Positions 1 to 8,711 of a DNA stretch of 64,000 nucleotides are shown one piece after another. Below the pieces are notes generated by a model. The model had not been told where the DNA came from and did not search any database. It was given only the letters and a program-made list of their open reading frames with translations. The DNA comes from Thermoflexibacter ruber (GTDB taxonomy: Bacteria; Bacteroidota; Bacteroidia; Cytophagales; Thermoflexibacteraceae). The position numbers were made by a program, and so were the translations under genes. How positions within the stretch are numbered: the first letter of the stretch is position 1; every line of letters starts with the position of its first letter. Where the stretch lies: assembly GCF_900113045.1 (NCBI RefSeq), contig NZ_FONY01000013.1, forward strand, positions 61,212-125,211, given 5' to 3'.

Positions 1-452
1 ATGGCGGGGTCCTTAGAAATGGCGTGTAGCAAATCACCAAATTTCCCCAAAGCGTGTTTTCTAAGTATATTATTTTGTTTTTGAATGAAAAAAACATTGG
101 CAGATTGGCAGGCAAAATGCCCATGCCAGAACAAAGTCATTTTTTCTCTCAACATTCCCTGTCGCTCCGTCATTCTATCTAACCACATCAGATTCAAGTC
201 TTTAATCTTAGCAATAGAATCTCTTATCATTTCTCTTTTCTCATCTTTGTCTGCCAACAAAAATTTTCCCATTTTTAATTGGTTGCTATCTACTACCTGT
301 AAATCCCTGACTTCTTCACTTTCTTTGAAAAGTTGGGAAACAAGTTTTTCTACACTTTCTTTTTTGTTGTTTTCTATGAAGGCAAAACTTTCTCCAAAAC
401 CTGCACGCAGGTAGAGATGCTGTATTTTTGTTTGTGGATTGATTTGAAGCAT
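1..452 (-). CDS. DUF1800 family protein, N-terminal part (runs off the window)
   Basis: The reverse strand is open from an ATG at 452-450 to the window edge, about 150 codons, and its end is not seen. The residues include MTLFWHGHFAC followed by a stretch ending in SKDPA, which is typical of DUF1800 proteins. In Bacteroidota these are usually encoded next to a DUF1501 protein; function is unknown, with a role at the cell surface or in secretion often guessed. A forward reading frame over the same bases is its shadow. I am fairly sure of the family because the WHGHF block is distinctive. The neighbour that could confirm it lies outside the window. Confidence 0.85.
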   Translation of the reverse strand, partial: MLQINPQTKIQHLYLRAGFGESFAFIENNKKESVEKLVSQLFKESEEVRDLQVVDSNQLKMGKFLLADKDEKREMIRDSIAKIKDLNLMWLDRMTERQGMLREKMTLFWHGHFACQSANVFFIQKQNNILRKHALGKFGDLLHAISKDPA

Positions 453-755
453 GATATTTTCTAAATTTTTATTAAAAAATTTCTAAATTTGCTAAGATTT
501 ACTTAATCGTTTAGTATTTGTCTTTTTAGATACTTAAAAAAGCGAAAGGTTTAATTAGGTCATTGACCATTTTAATTGTGGTATTTACGAGCATGGATTT
601 TGTTTTTTATAAAGAAAAACTGTTTATTTGCTGATTCATATAGAAGTATGCAAATGAAAGTAGTATGAAATTTGTACTCTAAAAAATGAATATCTCAGAA
701 AGAGATTGCTGTTGCTCTTTCAAAGCCAAAGTTAATTCTAATAAGAGCTTACCCA
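453..755. other. Divergent intergenic region
   Basis: About 300 AT-rich bases between the DUF1800 gene (leftward) and the response regulator-kinase gene (rightward). It should hold both promoters. I see no exact TAnnTTTG -7 box, no long hairpin and no small gene. Confidence 0.5.
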
Positions 756-1997
756 ATGGAAAATCAAAAACATAGTATTCTCTATGTTGATGACGAGTTA
801 GTAAACCTGAATGTGTTTAAAGCCACGTTTAGACGAGATTATGACATATTCACCGCAAACTCAGCCCAAGAGGCGATGGAGATTTTGCGCCAGCAGGCTA
901 TTGACTTGATTATTTCTGACCAAAGAATGCCTAAGATGACGGGGGTGGAGTTCTTGAAATGGACTTTAGCCGAGTATCCTCATGCCATTCGTATTATTCT
1001 TACTGGCTTTAGCGATACAGAAGCGATTATTAGAGCTATTAACGAATGTGATATTCATAGATACATCACTAAGCCTTGGGACATTGAGGAGATGCGTCTT
1101 GCTCTGAAGAAAGCAAGTGAAACTTTCCAACTTCGCAGAGACAACGTTCAACTTTTAGCAGACTTAAAAGAAGCCAAAGAGCTTTTAGAACAAAAAGTAG
1201 CAGAGAGAACAAAAGAAGTTATCAGACAAAAAGAAGAAATAGAACTCAAAAATCAAATCTTAGAAGCTCAGAACAGTAAACTACAAGAGCTTGATAATGA
1301 AAGAAATAGTATTATCAGTATGATAGTACACGATTTGCAGTCGCCTATCAATCGCATTAGTGGCTTGTTGGAACTTTTGGAAGTGGAGGGCAAAAATAAT
1401 TTCAACCATAATCAACTTACTTACATGGAATTGCTAAGAAAAAGCATTGCCGATGCAAGTAGGCACATACGCAATTTGTTGGATACAAAGGCTTTAGAAG
1501 GAGATAACAGCATTTCTCAGGTTGTTCTTTCCAAGATAGATTTAATTCAGTTGATAGGCAGGCTTTTAGAAAGCTATAAAGAACAAGCCTCAAGAAAACA
1601 AGTGGTTCTCAACTACGAAACCAGCCACCAAGAGGTGTATATCAAAGGCTACGAAGATTATTTAAGCCGTATTTTTGACAATTTGATTTCTAATGCTATC
1701 AAATTTTCTCCTAAAAATGTCAATAGCAATGTCTTTATCAAAGTCAAAGAAAATGGTGAATATGTCAGGGTTAGTGTCCAAGACGAAGGACAAGGGCTGA
1801 GCGAGGAAGATAAGAAGAACTTATTTAAAAAGTTTCAAAAGTTAAGTGCGCGCCCTACTAACGGGGAGTCCTCGTCAGGATTAGGGCTTTCTATCGTCAA
1901 GTCCCTGACAGAACAGTTACAAGGAAGGGTATGGGCAGAGGGCGAACCTAAAAAAGGAGCTACTTTCATCGTTGAATTTCCAAAATATTCCTATTAA
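756..1997 (+). CDS. Response regulator-histidine kinase hybrid (receiver domain first)
   Basis: A 413-residue cytoplasmic protein without membrane segments. Residues 6-125 form a receiver with acidic pocket D12/D13, phospho-acceptor D55 (in SDQRMP) and a TKPW block. Residues 130-182 are a coiled coil. Then come HisKA with H192 (VHDLQSP) and a HATPase with an N box (NLISNAIKF) and a G2 box (GLGLSIV). The receiver-first order suggests phosphorylation from another kinase controls this kinase, or that it passes phosphate onward. No cognate receptor is adjacent. It starts at ATG 756; the next gene begins 8 bases after its stop, so the two may be cotranscribed. The signal it senses cannot be read from the sequence. 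Confidence 0.9.
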   Translation: MENQKHSILYVDDELVNLNVFKATFRRDYDIFTANSAQEAMEILRQQAIDLIISDQRMPKMTGVEFLKWTLAEYPHAIRIILTGFSDTEAIIRAINECDIHRYITKPWDIEEMRLALKKASETFQLRRDNVQLLADLKEAKELLEQKVAERTKEVIRQKEEIELKNQILEAQNSKLQELDNERNSIISMIVHDLQSPINRISGLLELLEVEGKNNFNHNQLTYMELLRKSIADASRHIRNLLDTKALEGDNSISQVVLSKIDLIQLIGRLLESYKEQASRKQVVLNYETSHQEVYIKGYEDYLSRIFDNLISNAIKFSPKNVNSNVFIKVKENGEYVRVSVQDEGQGLSEEDKKNLFKKFQKLSARPTNGESSSGLGLSIVKSLTEQLQGRVWAEGEPKKGATFIVEFPKYSY

Positions 1998-2004
1998 TAC
2001 ATCT

Positions 2005-2397
2005 ATGTCTATTACCCAAGTAAAGGAGATAGCACTGTACGTCAAAGACTTAGAAGCGTCCAAAAAATTCTATCATACCTTGTTGGGTTTCCCAGTCATA
2101 GGGGAGGTAAAGGACAGACATGTCTTTTTTCGTGTGGGTAGTTCAGTATTGCTTTGTTTCAATCCAGAAGTTACTCGACAGGATACCTTTTTACCGCCTC
2201 ATTTTGCCTACGGACATCAACATATTGCTTTTGAAGTTTCCCAAGACGAATACGAGCGTTGGAAGACGAAAATAACAGCCTTAGAAATTCAGATTATTCA
2301 CGAGCATGATTGGGGAAATGGGTTTAAGTCTTTTTATTTCAAAGATGTTGATAATCATGTGTTAGAAATTGTGCCTGTGGGAATGTGGGGAGATTAA
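2005..2397 (+). CDS. VOC superfamily (glyoxalase/bleomycin-resistance-like) protein
   Basis: About 130 residues, the length of a single-domain vicinal oxygen chelate protein. It opens with a beta strand and a YVKDLEASKKFY helix, and ends with YFKDVDNHVLEIV, the usual C-terminal metal-ligand strand (E in LEIV). The ATG at 2005 is preferred over an upstream in-frame ATG at 1972, because the latter lies inside the preceding kinase gene while 2005 gives a standard VOC N-terminus. Such proteins are metal-dependent lyases, isomerases or dioxygenases; the substrate cannot be deduced. It sits between a kinase and an enoyl-CoA hydratase, all on one strand. Confidence 0.85.
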   Translation: MSITQVKEIALYVKDLEASKKFYHTLLGFPVIGEVKDRHVFFRVGSSVLLCFNPEVTRQDTFLPPHFAYGHQHIAFEVSQDEYERWKTKITALEIQIIHEHDWGNGFKSFYFKDVDNHVLEIVPVGMWGD

Positions 2398-2431
2398 AAA
2401 AATCAAAATCTAAACTTAGCCAAATAAACTT

Positions 2432-3190
2432 ATGCAAACCATTACACTTACGCGCAAAGAAAACTATGCCATAGCCCAACTCAACAGAGGCAAAGCCAAT
2501 CCTATGAATCGCCAAATGATTCAAGAACTGACGGAGTTAGTACATCAACTTGCTCATAATTTTGAGGTCAAGGGATTGATTATCACTGGAAAAGAACATT
2601 ATTTTTCTGCTGGTTTAGATTTGTTGGAGTTGTACCAATTTAACCCCAAAGAAATGGAAGATTTTTGGAAAGATTTTTCCAAGATGATGCTCTCTTTGGC
2701 TTCCTTCCCTAAGCCTATGATTGCCGCTATTACAGGACATAGCCCTGCGGGAGGTTGTATTTTAGCTCTTTGCGGAGATTACAGAGTCATGGCAGAGGGA
2801 AACTATCGCATTGGATTGAATGAAGTGCCTGTAGGAATCATTGTCCCAAATCATATTTTTGCTTTGTATGCCTTTTGGATTGGGAACAGGAACGCCTATC
2901 AATACCTCATGGAAGGCAAGCTACTGCTTCCACAAGAGGCTTTGCAAGCTCAATTGGTAGATGAAGTCGTGCCTTTGGAGGAAGTGCTGAACCAAGCAGA
3001 AACAAAAATGAAGCACTATTTGAGTTTTGACCCCGTTACATGGCAAAAAACTAAAACAAACCTTCGCAAAGACCTTATCAAAGCCCTCGATATTACTTCG
3101 ACGGATTCTTTCAAAGAAACCTTAGAACATTGGTGGTCGCCAGAGGTAAGGCATATCTTGCATACTATTCTGGCTTCTCTTAAAAAGTAA
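2432..3190 (+). CDS. Enoyl-CoA hydratase/isomerase family protein
   Basis: A 252-residue crotonase-fold protein. The two oxyanion-hole segments are present (SAGLDLLEL near residue 60 and GHSPAGGC near 104), and a glutamate follows in LNEVPVGI. Hydratases usually carry two active-site glutamates; the NEVPVGI context with one glutamate resembles delta3,delta2-enoyl-CoA isomerases, so isomerase activity on unsaturated acyl-CoA in fatty-acid oxidation is a reasonable guess. It lies 34 bases behind the VOC gene. Its last 11 bases overlap the end of the convergent membrane-protein gene. Confidence 0.85.
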   Translation: MQTITLTRKENYAIAQLNRGKANPMNRQMIQELTELVHQLAHNFEVKGLIITGKEHYFSAGLDLLELYQFNPKEMEDFWKDFSKMMLSLASFPKPMIAAITGHSPAGGCILALCGDYRVMAEGNYRIGLNEVPVGIIVPNHIFALYAFWIGNRNAYQYLMEGKLLLPQEALQAQLVDEVVPLEEVLNQAETKMKHYLSFDPVTWQKTKTNLRKDLIKALDITSTDSFKETLEHWWSPEVRHILHTILASLKK

Positions 3191-3590
3191 ACATTCCTTT
3201 TATCAGGTACATAGCGATTAATCCTGCTATCAGCGACTTAGACATTAGGGAGTCAAATCGCTGTGTACTGAAAAGTACCAATAGAAAACCTACTAAGGCA
3301 CTTCCACCGCCATATAAAAGCATTTCTTGGCTATTGGGGTAATTCATCAGTTTGAATAAAATGCCAACAGAAGCTACTGCCGTTCCTACTAACATAATCA
3401 TATAGAGCAGTTTGGCTTTGCCCTGATAAAGAAAAGCCTCTATCAATGCTACTACCGCAAAACTTAACCACCCTACAATAAGCAAAGTGCCAAAGCCTTT
3501 GATTTGATTGGCACTTAGCAAGTAACCCACCAAACAAGTTACAAAAGCAACATTGGAAACCAAGTTGAATGTGTTTCTAAATTTTTCCAT
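3180..3590 (-). CDS. Small four-helix membrane protein, function unknown
   Basis: 136 residues with about four hydrophobic segments (roughly 12-27, 35-53, 60-78 and 88-106) plus a short C-terminal one. The segment GILFKLMNYPNSQEMLLYGG resembles the FKLMHWPGA-type turn found in GldL and many small Bacteroidota membrane proteins, but the cytoplasmic tail of GldL is absent, so I do not call it GldL. Its ATG lies 8 bases from the stop of the upstream CoxG-like gene, so the two form an operon. Its 3' end overlaps the convergent hydratase gene by 11 bases. Confidence 0.7.
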   Translation of the reverse strand: MEKFRNTFNLVSNVAFVTCLVGYLLSANQIKGFGTLLIVGWLSFAVVALIEAFLYQGKAKLLYMIMLVGTAVASVGILFKLMNYPNSQEMLLYGGGSALVGFLLVLFSTQRFDSLMSKSLIAGLIAMYLIKGMFTF

Positions 3591-3598
3591 ATATCATT

Positions 3599-4105
3599 TT
3601 AGCTTACTAATCTACTCCAAAATCCTTTTTTCTCTTTTTTGGCTTCTTCTCCTTCGGGAGAGTTTGCCTTTTCTATTTCTTTTTCTAAAGCTTTGAAAAA
3701 CATTCCTACTAAGCTATTGGCTACTCCGCTGAGTACTCTCTGCCCTGTACGAGCCAACAAGCCTGAGAGTTTTGCCTCTCCGTCAAAAAGCATTGCTGTA
3801 TGCCCTTCATCTATGGCTTTAAGCACGATATTCCCTTCTGCCACTACATTGCCTATTTTACTATTTTGCTTCATTATCAAAGTAAAACTTTCTGTAGGAT
3901 TCAAGTTTATCGTTTCCATAGTTCCTTCAAACGTTCCGCTTACCGGTCCCATTTTTACCTCACATATAGCCTTATACACTCCTGATTCTGTAGCTTCTAA
4001 GGATTTGAGGCTTGGTATCACTTTTGTAAGTGTATCGGGGTCTAAGAGCATTGCCCAAAGCATTTCTTTGGAGGTATTGAGCGTATGACTTCCATTCAAT
4101 TGCAT
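3599..4105 (-). CDS. SRPBCC/CoxG-like protein
   Basis: 168 residues with the START/SRPBCC fold pattern of the CoxG (carbon monoxide dehydrogenase subunit G) family: MQLNGSHTLNTSKE at the start, LLDPDTLTKVIPSLKSLE, and a long C-terminal helix with SGLLARTGQRVLSGVANSLVGMFFKALE. CoxG itself helps anchor CO dehydrogenase to the membrane, but no Cox structural genes are here. Most family members outside cox clusters have unknown ligands. It is cotranscribed with the small membrane protein 8 bases downstream. The C-terminus is rich in lysine and glutamate and may sit at the membrane. Confidence 0.8.
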   Translation of the reverse strand: MQLNGSHTLNTSKEMLWAMLLDPDTLTKVIPSLKSLEATESGVYKAICEVKMGPVSGTFEGTMETINLNPTESFTLIMKQNSKIGNVVAEGNIVLKAIDEGHTAMLFDGEAKLSGLLARTGQRVLSGVANSLVGMFFKALEKEIEKANSPEGEEAKKEKKGFWSRLVS

Positions 4106-4225
4106 ATTTACTATGTTTAGTTAGTGATAGATTTTTCTTGTAAAAGGTAGCTAAGCATACAAAAATATATAACTCAAAATACTTACCTCAAAATAATTGT
4201 AAGAGTTTTATTTAAACAAACTAAA

Positions 4226-4702
4226 TTATTTGAAAACATCTGCCAGAGGAAAGGAAATATTCAGCTTTTTATCTACTAAGGTTTCGCTTTCGCGGTAGAT
4301 TTCGTAGTTTTCTTGGTCAGAGAATACATAAATGTTTTTAAGGCTTGGAAGCACCAGCCAGCAAGACTGTACCCCCAAAGAAAAATATTTGTGGGCTTTA
4401 TCTACCAGCGTTTGAAGGCTTTGAGTGGGGGAGAGTATCTCAATAACAGCAAGCGGAGGCTCTGTCATCGCAATTACATCTTGTTGCACATTGATTTCCA
4501 TTTTAGGATAAATGCAAACATCAGGAACGGAGTCCCAATCAGAAAGGGCAAGATTAAGTTCAGAGGGAACTGTATATATAGTTCTATATCTCAGTTTTAT
4601 TTCAAAAATGAGATTTGCTTGGACAATGCTGTGAATAAGGCTTGGCATAGGTTTTTTACGTTCTATTTCGTACTCTGACAAAGTTTCTTCTACGGTTTCC
4701 AT
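4226..4702 (-). CDS. Uma2 family (DUF820) restriction-endonuclease-fold protein
   Basis: 158 residues with the motifs of the Uma2/DUF820 family: SVPDVCIYPK, PPLAVIEILSPTQS and KAHKYFSLGVQSCWLV. The D, the E of EILSP and the downstream lysine match the D-(E/D)xK catalytic pattern of PD-(D/E)XK nucleases. These genes are abundant in cyanobacteria and also occur in Bacteroidota; their biological role is not established. About 120 bases separate it from the CoxG-like gene and 40 bases from the end of the kinase gene, all on the minus strand. The protein is slightly short for the family (usually about 185-200), mainly at the N-terminus. Confidence 0.85.
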   Translation of the reverse strand: METVEETLSEYEIERKKPMPSLIHSIVQANLIFEIKLRYRTIYTVPSELNLALSDWDSVPDVCIYPKMEINVQQDVIAMTEPPLAVIEILSPTQSLQTLVDKAHKYFSLGVQSCWLVLPSLKNIYVFSDQENYEIYRESETLVDKKLNISFPLADVFK

Positions 4703-4741
4703 AGTGCATCAAGTTTATAAGTCAAAGATAATAAAAAGTTT

Positions 4742-6364
4742 TCAAAGATTTTTCTCAGGGAAATAAACTTCAAATTTTGTTCCTTGCTCAGGCACACTCT
4801 CTACTTCTATGCGTCCCCCCAGCCTTTCTATTTGTGTTTTTACCAAAAACAAGCCCATGCCCTTTCCTGCCACTTGCAAATGAAATCTTTTATACAGTTG
4901 AAAAATTTTACCTTTATACTGTTCCAAATCAATACCAACGCCATTGTCTTGAATACTTATTTTAGTGAATTGGTTTACTTTTTCAGAGCCAATCTGCACT
5001 AATGGTTTCCTGAGAGGATGCCTGAACTTAATAGCATTGTCAATAAGATTGTAAAAAATACTTTCTGCATAAGGAACAAAAGTATGTAGATATTCTATCT
5101 GTTGAAAATCAGTAATAATTTCGGTTTGTGATTCCTCCATCTCTTTTTCTAACAAAAGTCTGATTTTGTTTATTATCTCCTCTAAGCCAACTACTTGAAG
5201 CATCAGTTGGGATTTGCGTTTTATTTCAAAAACATGGTTGATGTCTTTAACGATTTCGTCTAAGAGTTGCGTATTCGCAGCAATTTGTTTGATAATGTTA
5301 AGTTTTTCTTCGAAAGTTACGTTTTCCATTTCTAACAAGTTACATAGTCCCAATACTCTTGCTACGGGTGAGCGTAGGTTATGAGCAGTGATAAAGGAAT
5401 ACTGCTCTAACTGTCGGTTGTATTCTGTTAATTCCTCATAGGCTTTGCTCAGTTCTTGAGTCCGTTCTACTACCTCCTCCTCCAATATTTGATTTTGTGA
5501 GGCTATTTCTTCATTTTTAGCTTGAATTTCTTTTTGGGCTTCTTTGAGCTGTTGGTTCTGCTTATACAGCAAATCTCTTTGAATTTCTATCTGCTCTCCT
5601 TGCTGTATCAGTTCTTCATTCTGAGCGGCGATTTCTTTGGTACGTTGTTGGACGGTAAGCTCTAATATTTCTTTTTGCTGCTCTATCATCTTTCTTCGTT
5701 CCCTCTCTGCTTGTCTTAGTTTTTCAGAAAAAGAAAATGCTTTTTTAGTGTAAAAAACCGTAAAAGCCAAAGTAGGCATACTGACAACAAAAAGAGCAAT
5801 CAGGGCAAAATAAGTTCTTTGGAGTGCATTTTCATATTCTTTCTGTGCCTTAGATTTAAGATTTTCGCAAAGTTCAAAAGTCTTGTTACGGAATTGGGTA
5901 ATCTCCTTCATTACCTTAATGCCTCTTTTCTCTAAAAATCGCTTTTTAAACTCCTCTTTATTACCTTGCTCAATGAGTATTTTTTGCGAAGTACTAAAAT
6001 CAATGTACTCCTCTACGCTTGCTTTTAAGTGGTAAAGTGGATTTAAGTCGGCGTTTTGTTCTTTTAATTTGACCTCTAAGGTATCAAAAATCTCGCTTTT
6101 CAAACTTATTCCCGAGTAGTAAAGATGAAGTACAGAAGTATCTTCTGTGATGTAATACGCCCAAATACCTAAATCCAAATCATTTACTACCCATGCGGGA
6201 ATCAAGTCTGTATTAAGTTTAATGAGTTCTGCCTCTTCTTGCAACAGCCTGTTTTTTTTCATCACCTCATTATTGTAGTACACAAAGCCAATGCACAAAA
6301 GCATCAAAGCACTAATTAGTACTACAACTATGGTCAGTAAATGTTTTTTGAGCATCTTTAGCAT
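4742..6364 (-). CDS. Membrane sensor histidine kinase with long coiled coil
   Basis: 540 residues. TM1 spans about 9-29 and TM2 about 185-206, enclosing a roughly 155-residue helical periplasmic domain. A very long coiled coil (about 207-322) includes two RTKE/RTQE-type repeats (QQRTKEIAAQNEE and VERTQELSKAYEE). HisKA follows with H328 (ITAHNLRSP), then a HATPase with NLIDNAIKF, DNGVGI and GKGMGLFLVK. The OmpR-type regulator gene ends 107 bases upstream on the same strand, so they probably form a two-component pair, though the gap leaves room for separate promoters. The ligand is unknown. Confidence 0.9.
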   Translation of the reverse strand: MLKMLKKHLLTIVVVLISALMLLCIGFVYYNNEVMKKNRLLQEEAELIKLNTDLIPAWVVNDLDLGIWAYYITEDTSVLHLYYSGISLKSEIFDTLEVKLKEQNADLNPLYHLKASVEEYIDFSTSQKILIEQGNKEEFKKRFLEKRGIKVMKEITQFRNKTFELCENLKSKAQKEYENALQRTYFALIALFVVSMPTLAFTVFYTKKAFSFSEKLRQAERERRKMIEQQKEILELTVQQRTKEIAAQNEELIQQGEQIEIQRDLLYKQNQQLKEAQKEIQAKNEEIASQNQILEEEVVERTQELSKAYEELTEYNRQLEQYSFITAHNLRSPVARVLGLCNLLEMENVTFEEKLNIIKQIAANTQLLDEIVKDINHVFEIKRKSQLMLQVVGLEEIINKIRLLLEKEMEESQTEIITDFQQIEYLHTFVPYAESIFYNLIDNAIKFRHPLRKPLVQIGSEKVNQFTKISIQDNGVGIDLEQYKGKIFQLYKRFHLQVAGKGMGLFLVKTQIERLGGRIEVESVPEQGTKFEVYFPEKNL

Positions 6365-6471
6365 AATTATAGAATAACAAAAGCATTAAATTACAGCGGA
6401 TAGCATGATGCACAGTCAATTTATTTATTCATTAAGTATTAGGCATGCAAGATTTCTCCCTGTGATAAAAG

Positions 6472-7170
6472 TCATTCGGCTACCATAATATACCCTAAAC
6501 CCACGCGTGTTTGAATTAGCTTTTTCTCAAAATCCTTGTCAATCTTGTTCCTGAGATAATTCACATACACATCTACTATATTGGTCCCCGTATCAAAGCT
6601 AATGTCCCATACCTGCTCTGCAATTTTTGCCCTATCCAATACTTTATTTTTATTTTTGATAAAAAAAACCAATAAGTCAAACTCTCTTGCTGTCAATTTA
6701 ATCTCTTTGTTGCCCCTACGCACTTCTTTTCGTGAAAGATTGCAGTACAAATCCTCGATACAAATAATCACTTCTGCCGCAGGCTTTTCAGGATTAAGCA
6801 CATGACTTCGGCGTGTCAAAGCACGCAGCCTTGCTAAGAGTTCCTCAAAGTCAAAGGGTTTCGGTAGGTAATCATCTGCCCCGGCATCTAAGCCCTTGAT
6901 TTTGTCTTCGGTACCGTCTAAGGCAGTAAGCATTAAAATTGGGACTTGTGGATTTTTGACCCGTATGCGCCTACAGACCTGAAAACCATCTACATTAGGC
7001 AACATTACATCTAAAATAATCACATCATAACCATTATTTAAGCTATTTTTAATTGCTTCTTTACCGTCTTTAACCCAATCTACCGAGTAGGCACTTTCTT
7101 CTAAGCCTTTTTTGATAAATGAGGCAATTTTAGGTTCATCTTCTGCTAATAAAATATTCATATCTTTCAT
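6472..7170 (-). CDS. OmpR/PhoB family response regulator
   Basis: 232 residues. The receiver (about 4-120) has an acidic pair in LAEDE, phospho-acceptor D54 (ILDVMLP), T at LMLTALDG and K in LPKPFDF. The winged-helix DNA-binding domain (about 135-230) carries LTAREFDLLVFF and ends VDVYVNYLRNKID...TRVGLGYIM, the typical PhoB/OmpR pattern. It lies just upstream of the sensor kinase at 4742-6364 on the same strand, so they are likely partners. The target genes are not indicated. A second in-frame ATG three codons in (MNILLAEDE) is an equally good start. Confidence 0.93.
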   Translation of the reverse strand: MKDMNILLAEDEPKIASFIKKGLEESAYSVDWVKDGKEAIKNSLNNGYDVIILDVMLPNVDGFQVCRRIRVKNPQVPILMLTALDGTEDKIKGLDAGADDYLPKPFDFEELLARLRALTRRSHVLNPEKPAAEVIICIEDLYCNLSRKEVRRGNKEIKLTAREFDLLVFFIKNKNKVLDRAKIAEQVWDISFDTGTNIVDVYVNYLRNKIDKDFEKKLIQTRVGLGYIMVAE

Positions 7171-7560
7171 GTTTCAAGTGGATTGTTGGCGAAAAAGCAC
7201 TATGCTCATACATAGTGAGAAAGTCTAAGTAAATCAGTTTTCACCGATGGCAGTGCTTTCTTACAAAGTTAAAAAAACTTGTGATTATTTAGATATTTAA
7301 CACAAAATAAGTAATTCAACAAAATTGTCAGACGGGGTCTCCCAGACAAATAAGCGACTGTCAATAAAATATTTTCACGCCTATGGCGGTGCTGTATGTT
7401 GGCTTGCTCTTTTCTACATAGATTACAGCCCTACAGGCTTAATTTACACGTAGCATTATTCATGTGCTAACTCGACAAAAAGTATCAAAGAGCCTAAAAA
7501 AATGGCTTAGATATTTTAAATTTTCAAAAATATATATATCTTTGTAAAAATCATGGACTT
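7171..7560. other. Divergent intergenic region
   Basis: About 390 bases between the leftward regulator gene and the rightward divIC gene. It contains scattered short inverted repeats, for example ACTATG/CATAGT near 7200-7222, but no convincing gene or strong terminator. The only promoter-like match I see is the -7 element listed separately. Confidence 0.45.
7537..7544 (+). promoter_or_regulatory. Bacteroidota-type -7 box of divIC
   Basis: TATCTTTG matches the Bacteroidota -7 consensus TAnnTTTG exactly and lies 17 bases before the divIC ATG. No clear TTG-type -33 element is found at the right distance, so the assignment is moderate. Confidence 0.45.
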
Positions 7561-7860
7561 ATGATAAGTAAATTAAAGCAATTGTTTAATCGGTTCAATA
7601 ATTTTTATTTGCTATTTCTGACAGTATTTGCTGTCTGGATGCTGTTTTTTGATGGGAATAATATCTATGAGCAAATCCAAACACAAAAGAAAATCAGCCA
7701 ATTAGAGCAAGACAAGATGTACTATAAAGAGAGTATTCTTTCTTTGCAAAAAGAAATCAAAGAACTACAAGCCAACCCTAAGCAGTTAGAGAAATTTGCT
7801 CGCGAAAAATACAAAATGAAAAAGCCAAAAGAAGATGTATATGTAATTGTGGAAAAATAA
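7561..7860 (+). CDS. DivIC/FtsB-like septum formation initiator protein
   Basis: 99 residues with a single N-terminal membrane segment (about 14-31, FYLLFLTVFAVWMLFF), then FDGNNIYEQIQTQKKISQLEQDK and a coiled coil, ending in LEKFAREKYKMKKPKEDVYVI. This is the classic FtsB/DivIC layout: small bitopic division protein that bridges FtsL and FtsQ at the septum. The phrase FAREKY-MKKP-ED is strongly conserved in Bacteroidota members. It is followed after 143 bases by lspA on the same strand; whether they share a transcript is unclear. Confidence 0.88.
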   Translation: MISKLKQLFNRFNNFYLLFLTVFAVWMLFFDGNNIYEQIQTQKKISQLEQDKMYYKESILSLQKEIKELQANPKQLEKFAREKYKMKKPKEDVYVIVEK

Positions 7861-8003
7861 TATAGTGAAAGCAGTAAACGAGAATGATAAAAATTACTGT
7901 TTTTTTAAAAAAAATGTTAAGCAGTTTCCTACTTATGCTTATTATCTTACATTTAATACCTAAATTGCAGGCAATTTTGTATAGAATATAGCTGTCAGAA
8001 CGA

Positions 8004-8711
8004 ATGAAATACTTAAAATACTACTTGCTTGCCATCTCCGTCATTTTGATAGACCAAATAGTAAAGCTCACTATTCATCACTATATGATTGAAGGTGAGG
8101 AGATTGTAGTTTTAGGAGATTGGCTCAAATTGCATTATACCACCAATCCCGGAATGGCTTTTGGGCTGGAGTTTGGGTCGGAATATGGGAAATTAGGACT
8201 TACATTTTTTCGCTTGTTAGCTATGACAGCTATTGGGTATTTCTTGTATAGAGCTGCTAAAAAAGAAATTTACCATCCAGGATTCCTTTGGTGCGTTGCT
8301 TTGATTTTAGGAGGCGCCATAGGCAACGTCATAGACAGTACTTTTTATGGTTATTTCTTAGACAATGCTCCATTTACAGAAAATCCTCCCCCTTTCTACC
8401 CTTGGTTCCATGGAAAAGTAATAGACATGTTCTATGTGGACTTGTGGGAAGGAGAAGTACCAGAAAACATACCTCTGATAGGAGGAAATCGCTATTCTCT
8501 CTGGCCTATTTTTAATGTCGCAGATGCTTCTATTTTTATAGGTGTAGCACTAATTTTGGTCTTGCAACGCAAGTTTTTCCCTGCACATCACCACGAAAGC
8601 AAGCCCATAATACATGCAGCAACAGAAGAATCAACAGATATAGCTCATGCTAATAATTCGGAGGAGCAGAACCCTTCTTTAGAAATTAGCGATAAGCCTG
8701 TTACCAGCTAA
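8004..8711 (+). CDS. lspA: Lipoprotein signal peptidase (signal peptidase II)
   Basis: 235 residues. Four membrane helices are visible (about 5-22, 66-83, 95-115 and 168-188). The catalytic aspartates are D111 in GNVIDS and D174 in FNVADAS, and NPGMAFGL is the conserved early motif. It cleaves the signal peptide of prolipoproteins after lipidation, at the inner membrane. An insertion at about 120-165 with YGYFLDNAPFTENPP and DMFYVDLWEG is usual in Bacteroidota LspA. The tail beyond residue 195 is His/Ser/Glu-rich and longer than in most relatives. The last 11 bases overlap the convergent hydratase gene. Confidence 0.95.
   Translation: MKYLKYYLLAISVILIDQIVKLTIHHYMIEGEEIVVLGDWLKLHYTTNPGMAFGLEFGSEYGKLGLTFFRLLAMTAIGYFLYRAAKKEIYHPGFLWCVALILGGAIGNVIDSTFYGYFLDNAPFTENPPPFYPWFHGKVIDMFYVDLWEGEVPENIPLIGGNRYSLWPIFNVADASIFIGVALILVLQRKFFPAHHHESKPIIHAATEESTDIAHANNSEEQNPSLEISDKPVTS

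Noticed and set aside
85..414. Forward reading frame of 109 codons
   Set aside because: It is antisense to the DUF1800 coding sequence and has no domain character.
3180..3590. GldL gliding/T9SS protein
   Set aside because: Only the FKLMNYP turn resembles GldL; the long cytoplasmic tail and neighbouring gldKMN genes are missing.
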